A DNA stretch of 64,000 nucleotides from NCBI RefSeq assembly GCF_002288925.2, contig NW_022098043.1, positions 3,828,263 to 3,892,262 on the forward strand. Reading direction: 5' to 3'. The position numbers and the translations under genes are program-made. Positions within the stretch are counted from its first letter, which is position 1, and every line of letters begins with the position of its first letter. The stretch comes from Delphinapterus leucas. Its lineage: Eukaryota; Chordata; Mammalia; Artiodactyla; Monodontidae. This document shows positions 35,801 to 43,925 of this stretch, piece by piece. The notes under the pieces are model-generated. The model made no database searches. It saw nothing but the letters and a program-made list of their open reading frames with translations, and was not told where the DNA came from.

Positions 35801-38800
35801 ACGGGCTGTGGGGTTCATAGTCACTCTACCTCCCTGGTCCTTGGTTTCGTCATTTAAAAATGGGGACAACAACTGTACCCACCCTATGGGGTTGCTGTGA
35901 GGATGAAATTAGTATACACGAGGTAGGCTTAGAACGGTACCTGGTAGATACCAAGTGTGAGTGTTGTGTCATTACCAAGGCTCAAGTGCAAAGAGCTTTA
36001 ATGCGTACATAGCCATTTGCAGTACTTTATGAGAAGAGTCAAGGATATATTAGGACTCCCATTTCACAGATGAAGACACTCAGAGGTGTCTGGCCATGAC
36101 TCATAATCCACAGTGCTGGGCCTTGAATCCATAGCTGTGCTCTCTGCTCTCTCCTGCAGCCCGCCAAGCCCCTTCCCATGAGCAGGGACAGGCTCGGGGT
36201 CATCCAAGAACGGGTATCCTCTCCTGGAGGCTGCCTGAAAGGAGCGTCTGGCTCACTTTCAGTGGGCAGTGGGTGACCTGACTCCTTCAAGCCACACACC
36301 CCTCCCTCTGCCGCCAGACCTGTGAGAAGCAGCGTCCCAGCCTCCAGTTAAATGTCCCTTGCACTTGCTGTTCCCTCTGGCTGGAATGCTGTTCCCAGAT
36401 TCCTCCCTCCTTGTACTGTATTCATATGTGTGTTCCACGCCTTCTCCGAGAGGCCTTCCCTGACCCCCTGCACTGACTCTCTCAGTGCCCCACCTTTATC
36501 TCCTCGGTGGGTACCATTTCCACACATGCCACCTGACACGCCACTCTCTGGCTGCCGGAGACTCAGATGCCCATGGGGGCTGGGGCAGTAAGAGCTCCTG
36601 TTCCCAGCAGCCCCCTCCCACCACTGACAGGAACTGCCCCTCAAATGGACTAACTGCTCCAGAGCTCCCCACAGGTGGCATCCCAGCCGCCCACAATGGA
36701 AACTGGCTTCATGTTGTCCACTCTTCGGACTCCTTTCCCTTCTTGCTTCTCCTACGAACATTTCCTGGGATCTCTTCCCAAATAAGTGGCTTTACTCAGA
36801 TCCCTGTCTCAGCATCTGTTTCTAGAAGAACCCAAACAAGACACCGCCCGTCATTTCCTCACCCGCTTTATCTTTCTCCTCTTGGCGTCACCACTACCCA
36901 CAAGCACCCCACTTATCTGCACCCTGGCCACACTGTCTACCTCCTCCCCCAGAGGGCTGGCGCTATCCGAAGAGAGATGGACGCATTCCCCAGACTCGCC
37001 CACACCTCTAACAGTGCCCGGCACACAGTCAGTGCTCAATACATATTATGGTTTGGGCTTTATTTATATTTTTCATTATAAACATTATAAATAAGGATGA
37101 ATAGATCTTCCGTCCCCCGCCTACCACCACGAACCAGCTTTGTTGAAACCAGCTTTGTTTTTACCCATTCTCATGGAGTTCTCTGACAACCCGTGGAGGA
37201 GCCCGAGGGCCAGAGGGACTCCTCTTGGAAATAAGGGTACTGAGGGGCCAGGGTGAACCACCCTTCCAGGCAGCTGGATGAAAGGAAAACCCAGGGCAGG
37301 GACTGAGACAGAATATTTATGGCTTCCAAAGAGGTGGGGGGAAAAGCCATGTGTGGGAGAAGGAGAGAGCCCTCCTTCAAAGTCAGCACTAACTGGGAGA
37401 CAGGGAGCCATGAGGTTCAGGGCAAAGAAAGCTGTCTGCCGCTGGCTTTGCTCTGGGACCTCAGGCAAGTCCTTCTCTGGGCTCCAGTTTCTCTGCAAAT
37501 AAAACAATGATCACGCTGATCCCAGCTGAGGGCCTTGAGGGGTGAGGAGCAAGTCACAGCCGACAGCGGGTATCAAATCTAACCTTGTACACACTGATGT
37601 GTATAAAATGGGTGACTAGTAAGAAAATATAAATAAAAATTAAACATTAAAAAAAAAAATCTAACCTTAACTCCAGTGGCTTCAGCCTGGCCCCAAAACT
37701 CAAGCACAGGGCTCAGACCTTCTTGAGGGTTGGGTCCAAGGCCTGGCTGGGACACCACCACAGGCCAGGCTGCCCCAGCACTTCCACCCCAGACACACCG
37801 CATGGCTTCCCTCTCTACTTGTGGCCATGTCGGGGCCAGTGACTCCACTTCCCTGAGCCTCAGGCTCCTTTATCTGAGAAACGAATCTGATAAGAATCCC
37901 TGCTCTGTCACCTCTGAGGAGCAAATGCACTAATGGAGGCAAAAACACTATGTAAAAGGTAGAGGGACAAAAGCAGTAGTTACCATTTACTGAACTCTTT
38001 CTCTATGCCAGGCAAAACATGATTTCAGCTAACCTGCACCCCCCAAAAAAAATCTGTGGTGGGTACTCCTTGTTATTAACAGTTTACAGATCAGAAAACT
38101 GACTTAATAACCAGGGACAGGTGGGGATTCGACCTCGCTTATTCTGGGTCTAGAAGGCTCCAGGATGGCACTCTGGGCTTACTGGGGTCTGCCTAATAGG
38201 AAGGCTCTTCTCTCCTCTTCTTTCCTCCACAGACGTAGACAGGCTCTGAGCCCCCAAAACTCTTTCCACCACACTAAGTATCATGTTGAAGGTCCACATG
38301 ACAGGCAGCGGGAAGGGGAATGGGGGAGAAGGAAACCACCAGTTAGGTGCCAGAAGGAAGTGTTACTGTCAACAACCTTCTCAACATCCCTACCGGGTTA
38401 GAACTGTTATGTCCATTTTGCGGATGAGGAAACTGAGGTTCAGAAAGGAAAAGTGACTTGTCCAACATCAGAGCAGGCAGGAGAAACTCTTTTGCACCAT
38501 CCAAGGTGGCTAACTCTCACCCTTCACCATATCGAGTGAAGGATTCCAAGGGAAGGGGGGCTCCTAAGTTTCCTTCCCTTGCCCAGAGCCCCACACCCCT
38601 CCCTTATCCCTAGAGAAAACTGCAGGGTTCCCCCACTGGAACAGTCCGTCATTCTCAGTTCTGATCAAATCCCACAAATATTTAAAGGAGCTATTTTGGG
38701 AGTCAATAAATGTGGGAGACGGGTGCATCCCTGGCCTAGTCCAGTCCTAATGGTCTCTGACCCCACCCCCACCAGCAGACACCAGCCCACATTCCCAATG

Positions 38801-40115
38801 CCAGTCTTGTCTTGGTTTAGGAGGCAGGCACAGCTGGAACCACACAGCCGGGCAAGAGGCGGGACAGGGCAGGCTCCCTAGGCCGAGACACGCTGGCACT
38901 CCTGGGCCTCCCCTGGGCCTAGCGAACTAGGGCTCCCCTGGTGGAGCCCTGGAAGGCCAAGAGGGAAGGGGGTGGGGTGTGACTGTACTGACAGCGGCAT
39001 CCTGGTGCCTGGAGAGGCCAGGGTCCCAGGCGGCTGGGGCATGGGGGGCAGTGTGCAGGAGTCCTGGCTTTGGCTCCATATCTGCCAGGAAGGCTTGAGT
39101 GACCCCAGACAAGCCCCTCCGTTTCTCCTCGTGAAAAGGGCTGGGTTTCTCAGGCCTCAAGGGAGGGTGCCAGGTGATGGGTTCCCTGAGAGTAACTGGA
39201 GACAGGGAGAGGAGGGGGAGCCGGATGAGGTTCCTCTCAGGCTCCCAGACGCCCCTGGGAGAGGTGGCGGCAGAGTCTGCCATTCCCCCCGGGCGCCCAG
39301 GGACATCGGAAGATCAAGCGGGGAGGTGCGAGAAGCAAACAGGTTTCAAAAATAGCCAGGAGGCCGGCCGTGGCACCTGGACCCAGCCAGAGGAGGGGAC
39401 AACGAGGTCTAAATGGGCCGGTGTGTGGTAGGTACCTCCCGAGACCCCAGGTTGAGCCTCGCCCCCAACTTCAAGTAGGTACCTGCAAACCCGGGCTCAC
39501 ACTGAGTCGGCTTCTGGGCGCCCGGGAGTCAAAAGGTAACCTCGTGGTGGGGGAAGGGGGCAAGGGGGCTCCCACCGGCCGCTGACCTCGGGGCCAGAGT
39601 GCTGGGGTGCGGGATGGGGGTATCTTCCCAAGCCTCTGCCCCCTGCTCCCTCCCCGGGTACCGACGCTGAGCTCCTGCCTCCCCTGGCTGTCCAAAGAGG
39701 GGACGTGCTGGGGTCGCGCAAGTCTCTTCCTTTGACCTGCAACCTCCCTCCGACTGCAGCCCGCACCTGGGGACCCCGAGCTCCGGTTTCTTCCCCCAGC
39801 TTCTGCCCTTCCTCCCCAGCCGCACAGAATGGGGACGGGAGTAGGAACGCAGCTTGACCCTCGGCGACCCCGAATCCCGCAGGGCCGGGTAAGGTCGCTC
39901 GGGACCGCAGGGCGCGACTCAGGCCCTGCCTCTCCCCGCCCCGTCCCGGGACTCTGAGGAGGGGCGTCCGTGCGCCCCGACCCCCGCCCGGCCCCCGCCG
40001 GGCCCCGGTGGTCGCGCACGCACTCACTCCGGTGCCGGCCGCCGCACCCCCAGCTCTGCTTGGCGAGGCTGGGGCTCCTGATCAGCGCCCGCCCGGCGGA
40101 CTTGAGGGCGTCCAT
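17755..40115 (-). CDS. LDLRAP1: LDLRAP1 (ARH) gene, nine coding exons
   Basis: Clathrin adaptor that binds the NPxY-type tail signal of the LDL receptor through a PTB domain and brings it to clathrin and AP-2 for endocytosis, chiefly in liver; loss in people causes autosomal recessive hypercholesterolaemia (established knowledge). Exons in transcript order: 40115-40028, 31571-31429, 30624-30512, 28197-28083, 22578-22506, 22121-22034, 21510-21380, 19695-19661, 17899-17755. Intron lengths: 8456, 804, 2314, 5504, 384, 523, 1684 and 1761 bp, all GT-AG. The product should be about 309 residues (human 308): N-terminal basic stretch, PTB domain about 42-175, clathrin box LLDLE about 213-217, AP-2 motif about 257-267. 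The exons total 931 nt, one more than a multiple of three; the surplus base lies in a ten-G run of exon 6. Whether that break is real or an assembly error cannot be told from sequence alone. The gene identity is secure. Confidence 0.96.
18300..18640 (+). mobile_element. Degraded L1-like fragment, LDLRAP1 intron 8
   Basis: 'gagttaaataaattacggcc' ... 'acatgaggcagtcagtgaat' ... 'taagtgaaaatcaggatccc' resembles the end of an old L1 or HAL1. 18640-19070 is unassigned intron. Confidence 0.5.
19086..19292 (+). mobile_element. Young tRNA-derived SINE, intron 8
   Basis: Same family as 9053-9257. The 12-base duplication aaacactgcctt lies at 19074-19085 and 19293-19304. It is inserted antisense to LDLRAP1, about 370 bp downstream of the exon 8 donor in gene orientation. 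Confidence 0.95.
19661..19695 (-). CDS. LDLRAP1: LDLRAP1 exon 8, residues about 251-262
   Basis: A 35-nt micro-exon. The acceptor is ...TTTTCCCCAAG at 19697-19696 and the donor is GTAACG at 19660-19655. It encodes ELDDGLDEAFS plus the first two bases of Arg262. It supplies the acidic part and the phenylalanine of the beta2-adaptin-binding helix, which is completed by exon 9. Confidence 0.95.
19915..20072 (+). repeat. MIR-like element, intron 7
   Basis: 'gggggttcaattcccagctc' ... 'taggcaagtcactgctcctc' ... 'gaccagacgacctctacagc'. Confidence 0.55.
20368..20592 (+). mobile_element. L1 3' end with A-tail, intron 7
   Basis: 'agcacagggagatcagctcg' ... 'tgattcactttgttgtacag' ... 'gtaaagcaattatactctaa' and an A-tail: the 3' end of the L1 lineage active in cetartiodactyls. 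Severely 5' truncated, and next to an older L1. Confidence 0.85.
20593..20880 (+). mobile_element. Old L1M 3' UTR, intron 7
   Basis: 'gaaaaaggacattggaggga' ... 'tggttatgtaagatgttaac' ... 'ctgaaattatttccaaatga'. The younger L1 piece sits against its left side. Confidence 0.6.
20910..21022 (-). repeat. MIR fragment, intron 7
   Basis: 'gtgcttgccccgggtcacag' and neighbouring bases. 21025-21375 is unassigned. Confidence 0.5.
21380..21510 (-). CDS. LDLRAP1: LDLRAP1 exon 7, clathrin box exon, residues about 208-250
   Basis: The acceptor is ...CCTCATAG at 21512-21511 and the donor is GTGAGT at 21379-21374. In the expected frame it encodes VATGNLLDLEETAKAPLSTV, then SANTANVDEAPRPQALNSSS and VVW. LLDLE is the type I clathrin box that binds the clathrin heavy-chain terminal domain. 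In the frame that exon 6 actually imposes, a TAA arises at 21443-21441. Confidence 0.95.
22034..22121 (-). CDS. LDLRAP1: LDLRAP1 exon 6, out of frame by one base in a ten-G run
   Basis: The acceptor is ...GTCCCACAG at 22123-22122 and the donor is GTGAGT at 22033-22028. The exon should be in phase 2 at its start and end one base into a Leu codon, so its length must be a multiple of three. It is 88 nt. The first part reads EKEKREKSSQDGGDIL in the correct frame, and the last part reads STPSLKSL in the next frame over. The switch happens at the C10 run 22066-22075 on the plus strand. Nine Gs would give 87 nt and one glycine more than human; ten Gs lead to a stop at 21443-21441 in exon 7. Confidence 0.9.
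22066..22075. repeat. LDLRAP1: C10 homopolymer inside LDLRAP1 exon 6
   Basis: Ten consecutive C on the plus strand, ten G in the mRNA. This is the point where the reading frame of exon 6 changes. Confidence 0.97.
22255..22425 (-). repeat. MIR, intron 5
   Basis: 'cttaatcctcacaaggaccc' ... 'gatggggaaactgagactcg'. It takes up almost half of the 384-bp intron. Confidence 0.7.
22506..22578 (-). CDS. LDLRAP1: LDLRAP1 exon 5, residues 154-178
   Basis: The acceptor follows a good pyrimidine tract, ...CTGTTTTTCAG at 22580-22579, and the donor is GTGAGT at 22505-22500. It encodes AQAVTLTVAQAFKVAFEFWQ then VSKE, the long amphipathic C-terminal helix of the PTB domain. The last G starts Glu178. Confidence 0.96.
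23740..24250. promoter_or_regulatory. Candidate regulatory block in LDLRAP1 intron 4
   Basis: AT-rich, repeat-free DNA flanked by GC-richer sequence. It has TAATTA-like cores (ccaattaaat, gtaattaagg, ctaattacca) and an exact octamer ATTTGCAT at 24188-24195. Function is inferred from composition only. Other parts of this intron: 22600-23740 mostly unassigned with CGTCA repeats at 23265-23288; 24250-25150 unassigned. Confidence 0.35.
25155..25500 (+). repeat. L2, intron 4
   Basis: 'ctgtgtctttgcacgtgctg' ... 'tactcatccttcaaagccca' ... 'ccgacacagagctcagcctg'. 25500-26475 has no named element. Confidence 0.65.
26475..26830 (+). mobile_element. MaLR-like LTR fragment, intron 4
   Basis: 'tgtggtaggctgaatcgtac' ... 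'gatgtccacattctgatccc' ... 'tgcagatgtgattaagttaa' ... 'attatcctggattacccagc'. Interrupted by a CCCCA repeat at about 26507-26534. The subfamily is not certain. Confidence 0.65.
26507..26534. repeat. (CCCCA)n simple repeat
   Basis: About five units in the 5' part of the MaLR-like fragment. Confidence 0.9.
27273..27480 (+). mobile_element. tRNA-derived SINE, intron 4
   Basis: 'ggcttccctgtggcgcagtg' (one G missing from the head), body ending 'gaggcccacgtaccgc', then a compound A-rich tail up to about 27520. Target duplication unclear because both flanks are A-rich. Confidence 0.9.
28083..28197 (-). CDS. LDLRAP1: LDLRAP1 exon 4, residues 115-153
   Basis: The acceptor is ...GCCTTTCAG at 28199-28198 and the donor is GTCAGT at 28082-28077. 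It encodes ISYCTADKMHDKVFAYIAQ, then SQHSENLECHAFLCTKRKM. This is the C-terminal half of the PTB domain, which holds the peptide-binding groove. HSENLE replaces the human HNQSLE as I recall it, with no change in length. Confidence 0.96.
28417..28733 (+). mobile_element. tRNA-derived SINE, long CHR type, intron 3
   Basis: 'cttccctggtggcacagtgg' head, 'gggttcgagccctggtccgg', a long body and an A22-type tail. Exact 16-base duplication aagactggaggaaggg at 28401-28416 and 28734-28749. It lies about 220 bp upstream of exon 4 in gene orientation. Confidence 0.95.
28775..28955 (-). repeat. MIR, intron 3
   Basis: 'tactgtacaccaggcaacgt' ... 'cttttcaggtgagaatacta'. Confidence 0.6.
29480..29990 (+). repeat. 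L2 then MIR, intron 3
   Basis: L2 about 29480-29710 ('gactggaagctccttgaagg'), MIR about 29865-29990 ('acgtggccttgggcaattcc'). Confidence 0.6.
30283..30478 (-). repeat. MIR next to exon 3
   Basis: 'acagatgaggaaactaacgc' ... 'ggtctggattcagacaaagc'. Ends about 30 bp from the exon 3 donor. Confidence 0.65.
30512..30624 (-). CDS. LDLRAP1: LDLRAP1 exon 3, residues 78-115
   Basis: The acceptor is ...GCCCCAAG at 30626-30625 and the donor is GTACGC at 30511-30506. It encodes AKASGKKLQKVTLKVSPRG, then IILTDNITNQLIENVSIY, central strands of the PTB fold. The final AG joins the first A of exon 4 to make Arg115. A MIR fragment ends only about 30 bp downstream of the donor. Confidence 0.96.
30772..30965 (-). 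repeat. MIR, intron 2
   Basis: 'cactgagtacctgctgtctg' ... 'agttgcccaaggacacacag'. Confidence 0.7.
31429..31571 (-). CDS. LDLRAP1: LDLRAP1 exon 2, residues 30-77
   Basis: The acceptor is ...CTACCCAG at 31573-31572 and the donor is GTGAGC at 31428-31423. The exon encodes the start of the PTB domain: LPENWTDTRETLLEG, then the beta strand around MLFSLKYLGMTLVEQ and the helix GEELSAAAVKRIVAT. The split codon A|AG gives Lys30. It differs from the human protein as I remember it by Val for Ile in AAxKRI. Confidence 0.96.
31688..32125 (-). repeat. Two MIRs in tandem order, intron 1
   Basis: About 31688-31912 ('acaaagacactgaggcccag') and about 31955-32125 ('taggaaactgaggctcagag'). Both minus. Confidence 0.7.
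32285..32425 (+). repeat. MIR, intron 1
   Basis: 'gacctgggttcaaatcccag' matches the MIR tRNA-like head. 32430-33065 has no named element. Confidence 0.6.
33070..33250 (-). repeat. MIR, intron 1
   Basis: 'cagaggaggaaactgaggct' ... 'cccaatttcctaaccattag'. Confidence 0.7.
33890..34495. repeat. MIR, L2 and MIR cluster, intron 1
   Basis: MIR minus about 33890-33990 ('aaaactgaggcccagagaag'), L2 plus about 34155-34260, MIR plus about 34262-34495 ('gtatagcctagtggttaaga') with an internal 26-base duplication at 34419-34470. 34500-35400 is unassigned. Confidence 0.65.
35405..35535 (+). repeat. MIR, intron 1
   Basis: 'gccacagtctccttatctga' ... 'tgaaaagtgctaggcaaatt'. Confidence 0.6.
35580..35712 (+). 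mobile_element. tRNA-derived SINE, short type, intron 1
   Basis: 'ccgcggtccagtgtttagga' ... 'cgggttcaatccctggttgg' ... 'agctgtggggcacggcc' and an A-tail of about 26. Same short family as 11755-11877; target duplication not clear. Confidence 0.85.
35800..36150. repeat. MIR pair, opposite orientation, intron 1
   Basis: Plus about 35800-35965 ('ggggttgctgtgaggatgaa'), minus about 35966-36150 ('cccatttcacagatgaagac'). Confidence 0.65.
36340..36590 (+). repeat. L2, intron 1
   Basis: 'gcacttgctgttccctctgg' ... 'gagaggccttccctgacccc'. The piece about 36700-36840 ('gtctcagcatctgtttctag') resembles the end of an LTR repeat I cannot name. Confidence 0.7.
37400..37512 (+). repeat. MIR fragment, intron 1
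   Basis: 'gctctgggacctcaggcaag' ... 'agtttctctgcaaataaaac'. Confidence 0.5.
37587..37656 (+). mobile_element. Seventy-base L1 3' stub with target duplication, intron 1
   Basis: 'gtgtataaaatgggtgacta' ... 'aaataaaaattaaacatt' and an A-tail. Flanked by exact aaatctaacctt at 37575-37586 and 37657-37668. Confidence 0.85.
37830..38500. repeat. Three MIR fragments, intron 1
   Basis: Plus about 37830-37960 ('ccctgagcctcaggctcctt'), minus about 37975-38150, minus about 38385-38500 ('gatgaggaaactgaggttca'). 38500-39500 is unassigned and grades into the CpG island. Confidence 0.6.
40028..40115 (-). CDS. LDLRAP1: LDLRAP1 exon 1 (coding part), residues 1-29
   Basis: Starts at ATG 40115-40113, reading MDALKSAGRALIRSPSLAKQ and on to WGCGGRHR, then the first base of Lys30. 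The donor GTGAGT follows at 40027-40022. This ATG is the first in the reading frame; upstream the frame stays open through a GGC-repeat leader but offers no AUG. Residue 24 is Cys where I recall Gly in the human protein. The exon sits inside the CpG island, as expected for a housekeeping-type promoter. Confidence 0.97.
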
Positions 40116-40200
40116 AGCCGCTCGGGCCGCCGCCGCCGCCGCCGCCGCAGCCAAAACTCCGTCAGGGAAAACTTTCCGCCGGGGCCGGGTGGCTCACGGG
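40116..40200 (-). other. LDLRAP1: LDLRAP1 5' untranslated leader with GGC repeat
   Basis: The leader directly before the ATG holds seven GCC units at 40126-40146 (GGC in the mRNA). The frame is open upstream and would encode polyalanine but has no AUG. A TTG at 40154-40152 is the only near-cognate start I noticed just 5' of it. The transcription start is placed near 40.2 kb by analogy with the short human leader, not by a motif. Confidence 0.6.
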
Positions 40201-40479
40201 CTCCGCGCTCCTCCCCTCCCCCGCGCGAGCTCCGCGCCGACGTCCGCCGGGGCGGGGCGAGGGCCGGCCAGGCTCCGCCCCCGGCCCCGCCTCGCCCGGT
40301 CTCTGCCCCAGTTCCCCAAGGCTGTCCAGACAAAGGGCGCCCCTGAGGCAGCGAGCCGAAAGCCCTCGACGCCCTCTCTTTTCCTCTATCTCCCCAAACC
40401 CTTTATTTCCCACCAGGTAGGAGGCTGAGGGTCCGAGACCCGCTTCTCCCGCCGCGGGAGGCGCTGGCCTAGGATTTCT

Positions 40480-40915
40480 AGACAGCTGAAAGTTACTTGG
40501 AGGCCATTTTACAGATGGGGAGACTGAGGACGGGAGAGAATGGGCTTGTACAAGAGGAAGGTGATGCCCATTGCAGTGGGAGGCTTGGAAAGAGAGCTGA
40601 CGGTGGTAGAACTTTGCTGGGAATCGGGCCGGAGTATAAAGTTTGCCTTAGCAAGACCCGTTGGGCGCTTTGCTCGCCCAACAGACTCAGCCTGCTCCCT
40701 GGCACCACCTGGGCACTCTGGGCTGCCCCCTGCCCACCCTACTCCCCAAGTAGCCTCAGAGGTGGTGTGGCCTTGGTGTTATGCTCTGAGGTGTGGGGAA
40801 AGGAGTCATAGTTCTAGCACTGACTTTCAGTGTGACTGACCTCAGGCAAATCCTTCCCCTCTCTGGGTCTTAATCTTTATCTGTAAAGTGAGATGAAATC
40901 CTGTCTCTAGTGACC
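40480..40915. repeat. MIR fragments upstream of the LDLRAP1 promoter
   Basis: Minus about 40480-40560 ('attttacagatggggagact'), plus about 40795-40915 ('gactgacctcaggcaaatcc'). Confidence 0.55.
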
Positions 40916-41279
40916 CTTCCAATCTACCAGACCTTGACCCAGAGCCTGCCCTGCTTGATAGGAGGCACTTCAAGAGGAGTCTGGATTCTAGAATTCCTCA
41001 AGCACAGATGTTCTAAGTCCAGGATTTAGAATTCTCTCTAGAATCCTGTACCTTCTTGTCAGGCTTTACCAAAGGGAGTCAAAAGGAGAGCACATATATC
41101 CAGGCCACAGCCTGGCTTCTGGGGGGTGGGCATGTTGCATCAGTAAGGTGACCTTCCGTCTCTGGGATTGCTTCTGGCTCAGAAGGCAGGAGTCCTGTTC
41201 CCACGTTGGGGGAAAAACAGGACTGTGCTGTCACCAGCGGGACAGGGAGGCTGACATTCCTCTATAAACTAAGTGCTTT

Positions 41280-41860
41280 TTCGGCCGTTCTGTCCTTTGC
41301 TTCAGCAACACTGCAGCCAGCAGTAGACCCACTTTACAGATAAGAGCCCAAGGCCTGGGAGAGAAGCACTCACTGCAGGTCTCTGCAAGTCAGAGGCCAG
41401 GATCGAACTCAAACCCAGTGCCTTAGGCTAGAGTAGAATGCCAGGAGTCTGAACTCAGCTTTCCTCCTTTTGGTGGTTGTGAATTCACCTTTCTGAGCCT
41501 CATCTGTATAAGGGGCAACAATGCCTATTCCACAGGGCTGTCTGTAATAAATAACATGAGTTGGAAAGTCTGAGTCTTCTCCTTAAGAAGAACTCACCTA
41601 TAAACTTGCCTCCTCCAGGAAGCTTTCCTGACTACCATCCATCGGACTTCTCCTTGTGGTATGCCACAGGCCTGAGCTTTCAGCAGTATTGCAGCTGCCC
41701 ATTTCTACTCTATTTGCTTCCACCAGACTTTGTGTCCTTCAAGGGCAATAAGTTTTTCTGATTTATCTCTGAATCCCAAATGCCTAGCAAGGGGTCCAAA
41801 TGGAGTTGGAATACAGTCAGTGTTTCTTTCCTTCCTCCCTTCTTCCCTCCCTTCCATCCT
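41280..41860. repeat. MIR, MIR and L2 cluster
   Basis: MIR minus about 41280-41432 ('aggatcgaactcaaacccag'), MIR plus about 41433-41560, L2 plus about 41585-41860 ('tccaggaagctttcctgact'), with a CT-rich end at 41826-41862. 40920-41280 is unassigned. Confidence 0.65.
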
Positions 41861-42239
41861 CTCTCGAGCTTTTCACCACATCAGGCTAACTTCTCCTGCA
41901 AAGGGCTATGGTGATGTGTAGGTAGGTCCCCAGGGCTGAGTCCCCCAGCCCTGAGCCAGCTAGGCCCTGGGGCAGAGAGAACATTCTGGAGCCTGAAGGA
42001 AAAGTAATCACCCAGGGCTGGCTGGTGAAGGGCAGCTGGTGGTGTCCGGCTGGCAGGGGGTACCATATGGGCCTGGTGAGCAGGCAAGCCTGGGCACTCT
42101 GTGCCACAGTGAAGGCTGTTTCCAGGGCCATCTCCTCCTGCCGGAGGTGACCTGCTGGGAGCTGTCAGCCATGCGTCCCCCGCAGAGGGGCAGCCTGCTT
42201 GTGCCCCGTCTGCCAGTCCCAGAAACAGAAGCAGAAACA

Positions 42240-42395
42240 GAATGTCAGAGCTGCGAGGGGCCTCCTCTGAGGTCACCATGTCCAAACCCTCATTTCACAA
42301 GTGAGGAGCCTGAGGCCCAGAAAAGGGCAGAAACTTGCCCAAGGTCACACAGCAAGCCTGGACCAGAAGCCAAGTCTCTTGCCTCCTAGCTTGGA
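42240..42395 (-). repeat. MIR-type element
   Basis: 'tcatttcacaagtgaggagc' ... 'cttgcccaaggtcacacagc'. 41865-42240 and 42400-42760 hold nothing named. Confidence 0.65.
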
Positions 42396-42764
42396 TGCTT
42401 ATGAAAACAGAGAGGGAGCAAAGAAATCTTGAAAGTACACCAGTATTCAAGAAAGAGTTTTAAGGTGGCTTTTCTTTTCTTTTTTGTTTATCTGATCTAA
42501 CTTTGTAAAAATTTTTACAGTGATCACATGTTCTTTAATAATCAGAAAGGAAAAAAATAAATAAAAGGGAGGGAAAAGCTACCTATGGGAATAACTGGCT
42601 TTTGTCTTTAGGAAAGTGGTATCAGAATTGTAATCTTACTGTTTTCTCCCCCACTGGGCCCTCATGGGACCCCAGTGAGACAGTGGGTGCCAGGGAGCTG
42701 GGAGGGCTCTCGGCTTCTCTCCAGCTATCACTTGGGCTTGCAGTGAGGCCAAGACCAAAGCCTT

Positions 42765-43135
42765 AGACTGGGATCAGGAGCCCTGATTTCCTCAAATAAT
42801 CTGTCTTCCTGAGCTAGTCTCTTCACCTGACTTGGTCTCAGTTTTTCCATCTGTAAAATGGGAGTTTTTACAGCAGAGTGTGTGTTCCGCCGCCCGCCCC
42901 CCCGCCCCCCGCCACCGCCAACCAGCAAAGCACAGTGGTGAAACCCATGAACACTGGAGTCTGGGATCCCATCTCCCCCATTTCCCTACTTTATAACCTT
43001 AGGCAAGTCATTTAAATCCCACAGTCCTCAGTTTCCTTATCTGTAAAAATGGGTGGCTGTAAGGATTAAAAGAGTTAACATTTGGGACATCTTTAGAATT
43101 ATGCTTGGCATATAATAAGTGCTATTTATGTCACA
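42765..43135 (+). repeat. Two MIRs around a C-rich patch
   Basis: About 42765-42875 ('tctcagtttttccatctgta') and about 42930-43135 ('ttaggcaagtcatttaaatc'), separated by a C-rich stretch at 42888-42922. Confidence 0.75.
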
Positions 43136-43652
43136 TATTTTAATAAAACTAAAATCACTTTCCTCACTGGGTGAACAGTGAAGATGGAGTGGTTATTATT
43201 ACCATAATTCCTGACTGGCTCCCGGGGATGGGAGCTCTCTTGGGATTGGAAGCAGCCTGGCCCAGTCTGAGCTGTGGGTAGTTCAGCCTCTCCTCATTGC
43301 TCCCCCCACCCCCACTCCCCTCAAACCCAGGTGGGAGACAGCCCTTTCCCAGGGAATCTGAGGGAACCTGGGTTACTGCCCTGGGATTTCTGATAAGACT
43401 TGACTCTGACCTTTCACCCAGCCCACAGGGCCTCCTCTCCTGCCTGCTGTGTCCCACCGTCCCAGCAGCCCCAACCAATCGCCTCGGAACCCTTCCCTCC
43501 TCAGACATTTTCCATGCTCCTTCCTCGTGCAGAAACATCCAGCCAGGTCATCTCCTCACCTTTGCCCTGAACATCTTGTTGGCCTCCTCCCCAACACCTA
43601 CAGTCACAGCTACCCACACACCTGTCTTTCCTCCCCAGTAGGCGTGCATGCA

Positions 43653-43654
<2 letters not shown>

Positions 43655-43692
<38 letters not shown>
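43655..43692. repeat. (CA)n microsatellite
   Basis: About eighteen uninterrupted CA units. 43140-43650 is unassigned. Confidence 0.95.
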
Positions 43693-43693
<1 letters not shown>

Positions 43694-43729
43694 CTAGACA
43701 ACTGTTTGATCTTGGAGTTCTATATACCT

Positions 43730-43925
43730 GGGCTCTAAAATCAGAGCCTCCATCTATATACACGCAACTTTAGCTAACTGGGCCTCCGTTTCCTCATCTG
43801 TACAATGAGGATATTACGTGTTTTAGAGGGCTTTGCAAGGCTGCAGTGAGATAATATATGGGAAATGCTTAGCCCCATGCCTGGCATGTGACAAGTGCTC
43901 AGCAAATGGTAACACTGGTTATCAT
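43730..43925 (+). repeat. MIR
   Basis: 'gggcctccgtttcctcatct' ... 'tgcctggcatgtgacaagtg'. 43930-44415 is unassigned. Confidence 0.75.

Larger units (their letters stand above)
39500..40450 (-). promoter_or_regulatory. LDLRAP1: CpG-island promoter of LDLRAP1
   Basis: Dense CpG surrounds exon 1. No TATA box lies at a sensible distance. GC boxes for Sp1/KLF proteins are seen at 40249-40258 (ggggcggggc) and 40273-40282 (ctccgccccc). A GACGTC core, the half palindrome of a CREB/ATF site, is at 40239-40244. This agrees with a broadly expressed TATA-less gene. Confidence 0.8.

Noticed and set aside
39471..40154. Long minus-strand open frame reading through LDLRAP1 exon 1 into intron 1
   Set aside because: Only 40115-40028 is coding. 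A strong donor GTGAGT follows, and exon 2 joins in phase with the known family sequence. The rest is CpG-island intron.
43655..43692. Repeat arrays as a CRISPR array
   Set aside because: This and the other simple repeats are microsatellites of a vertebrate genome without spacer structure.
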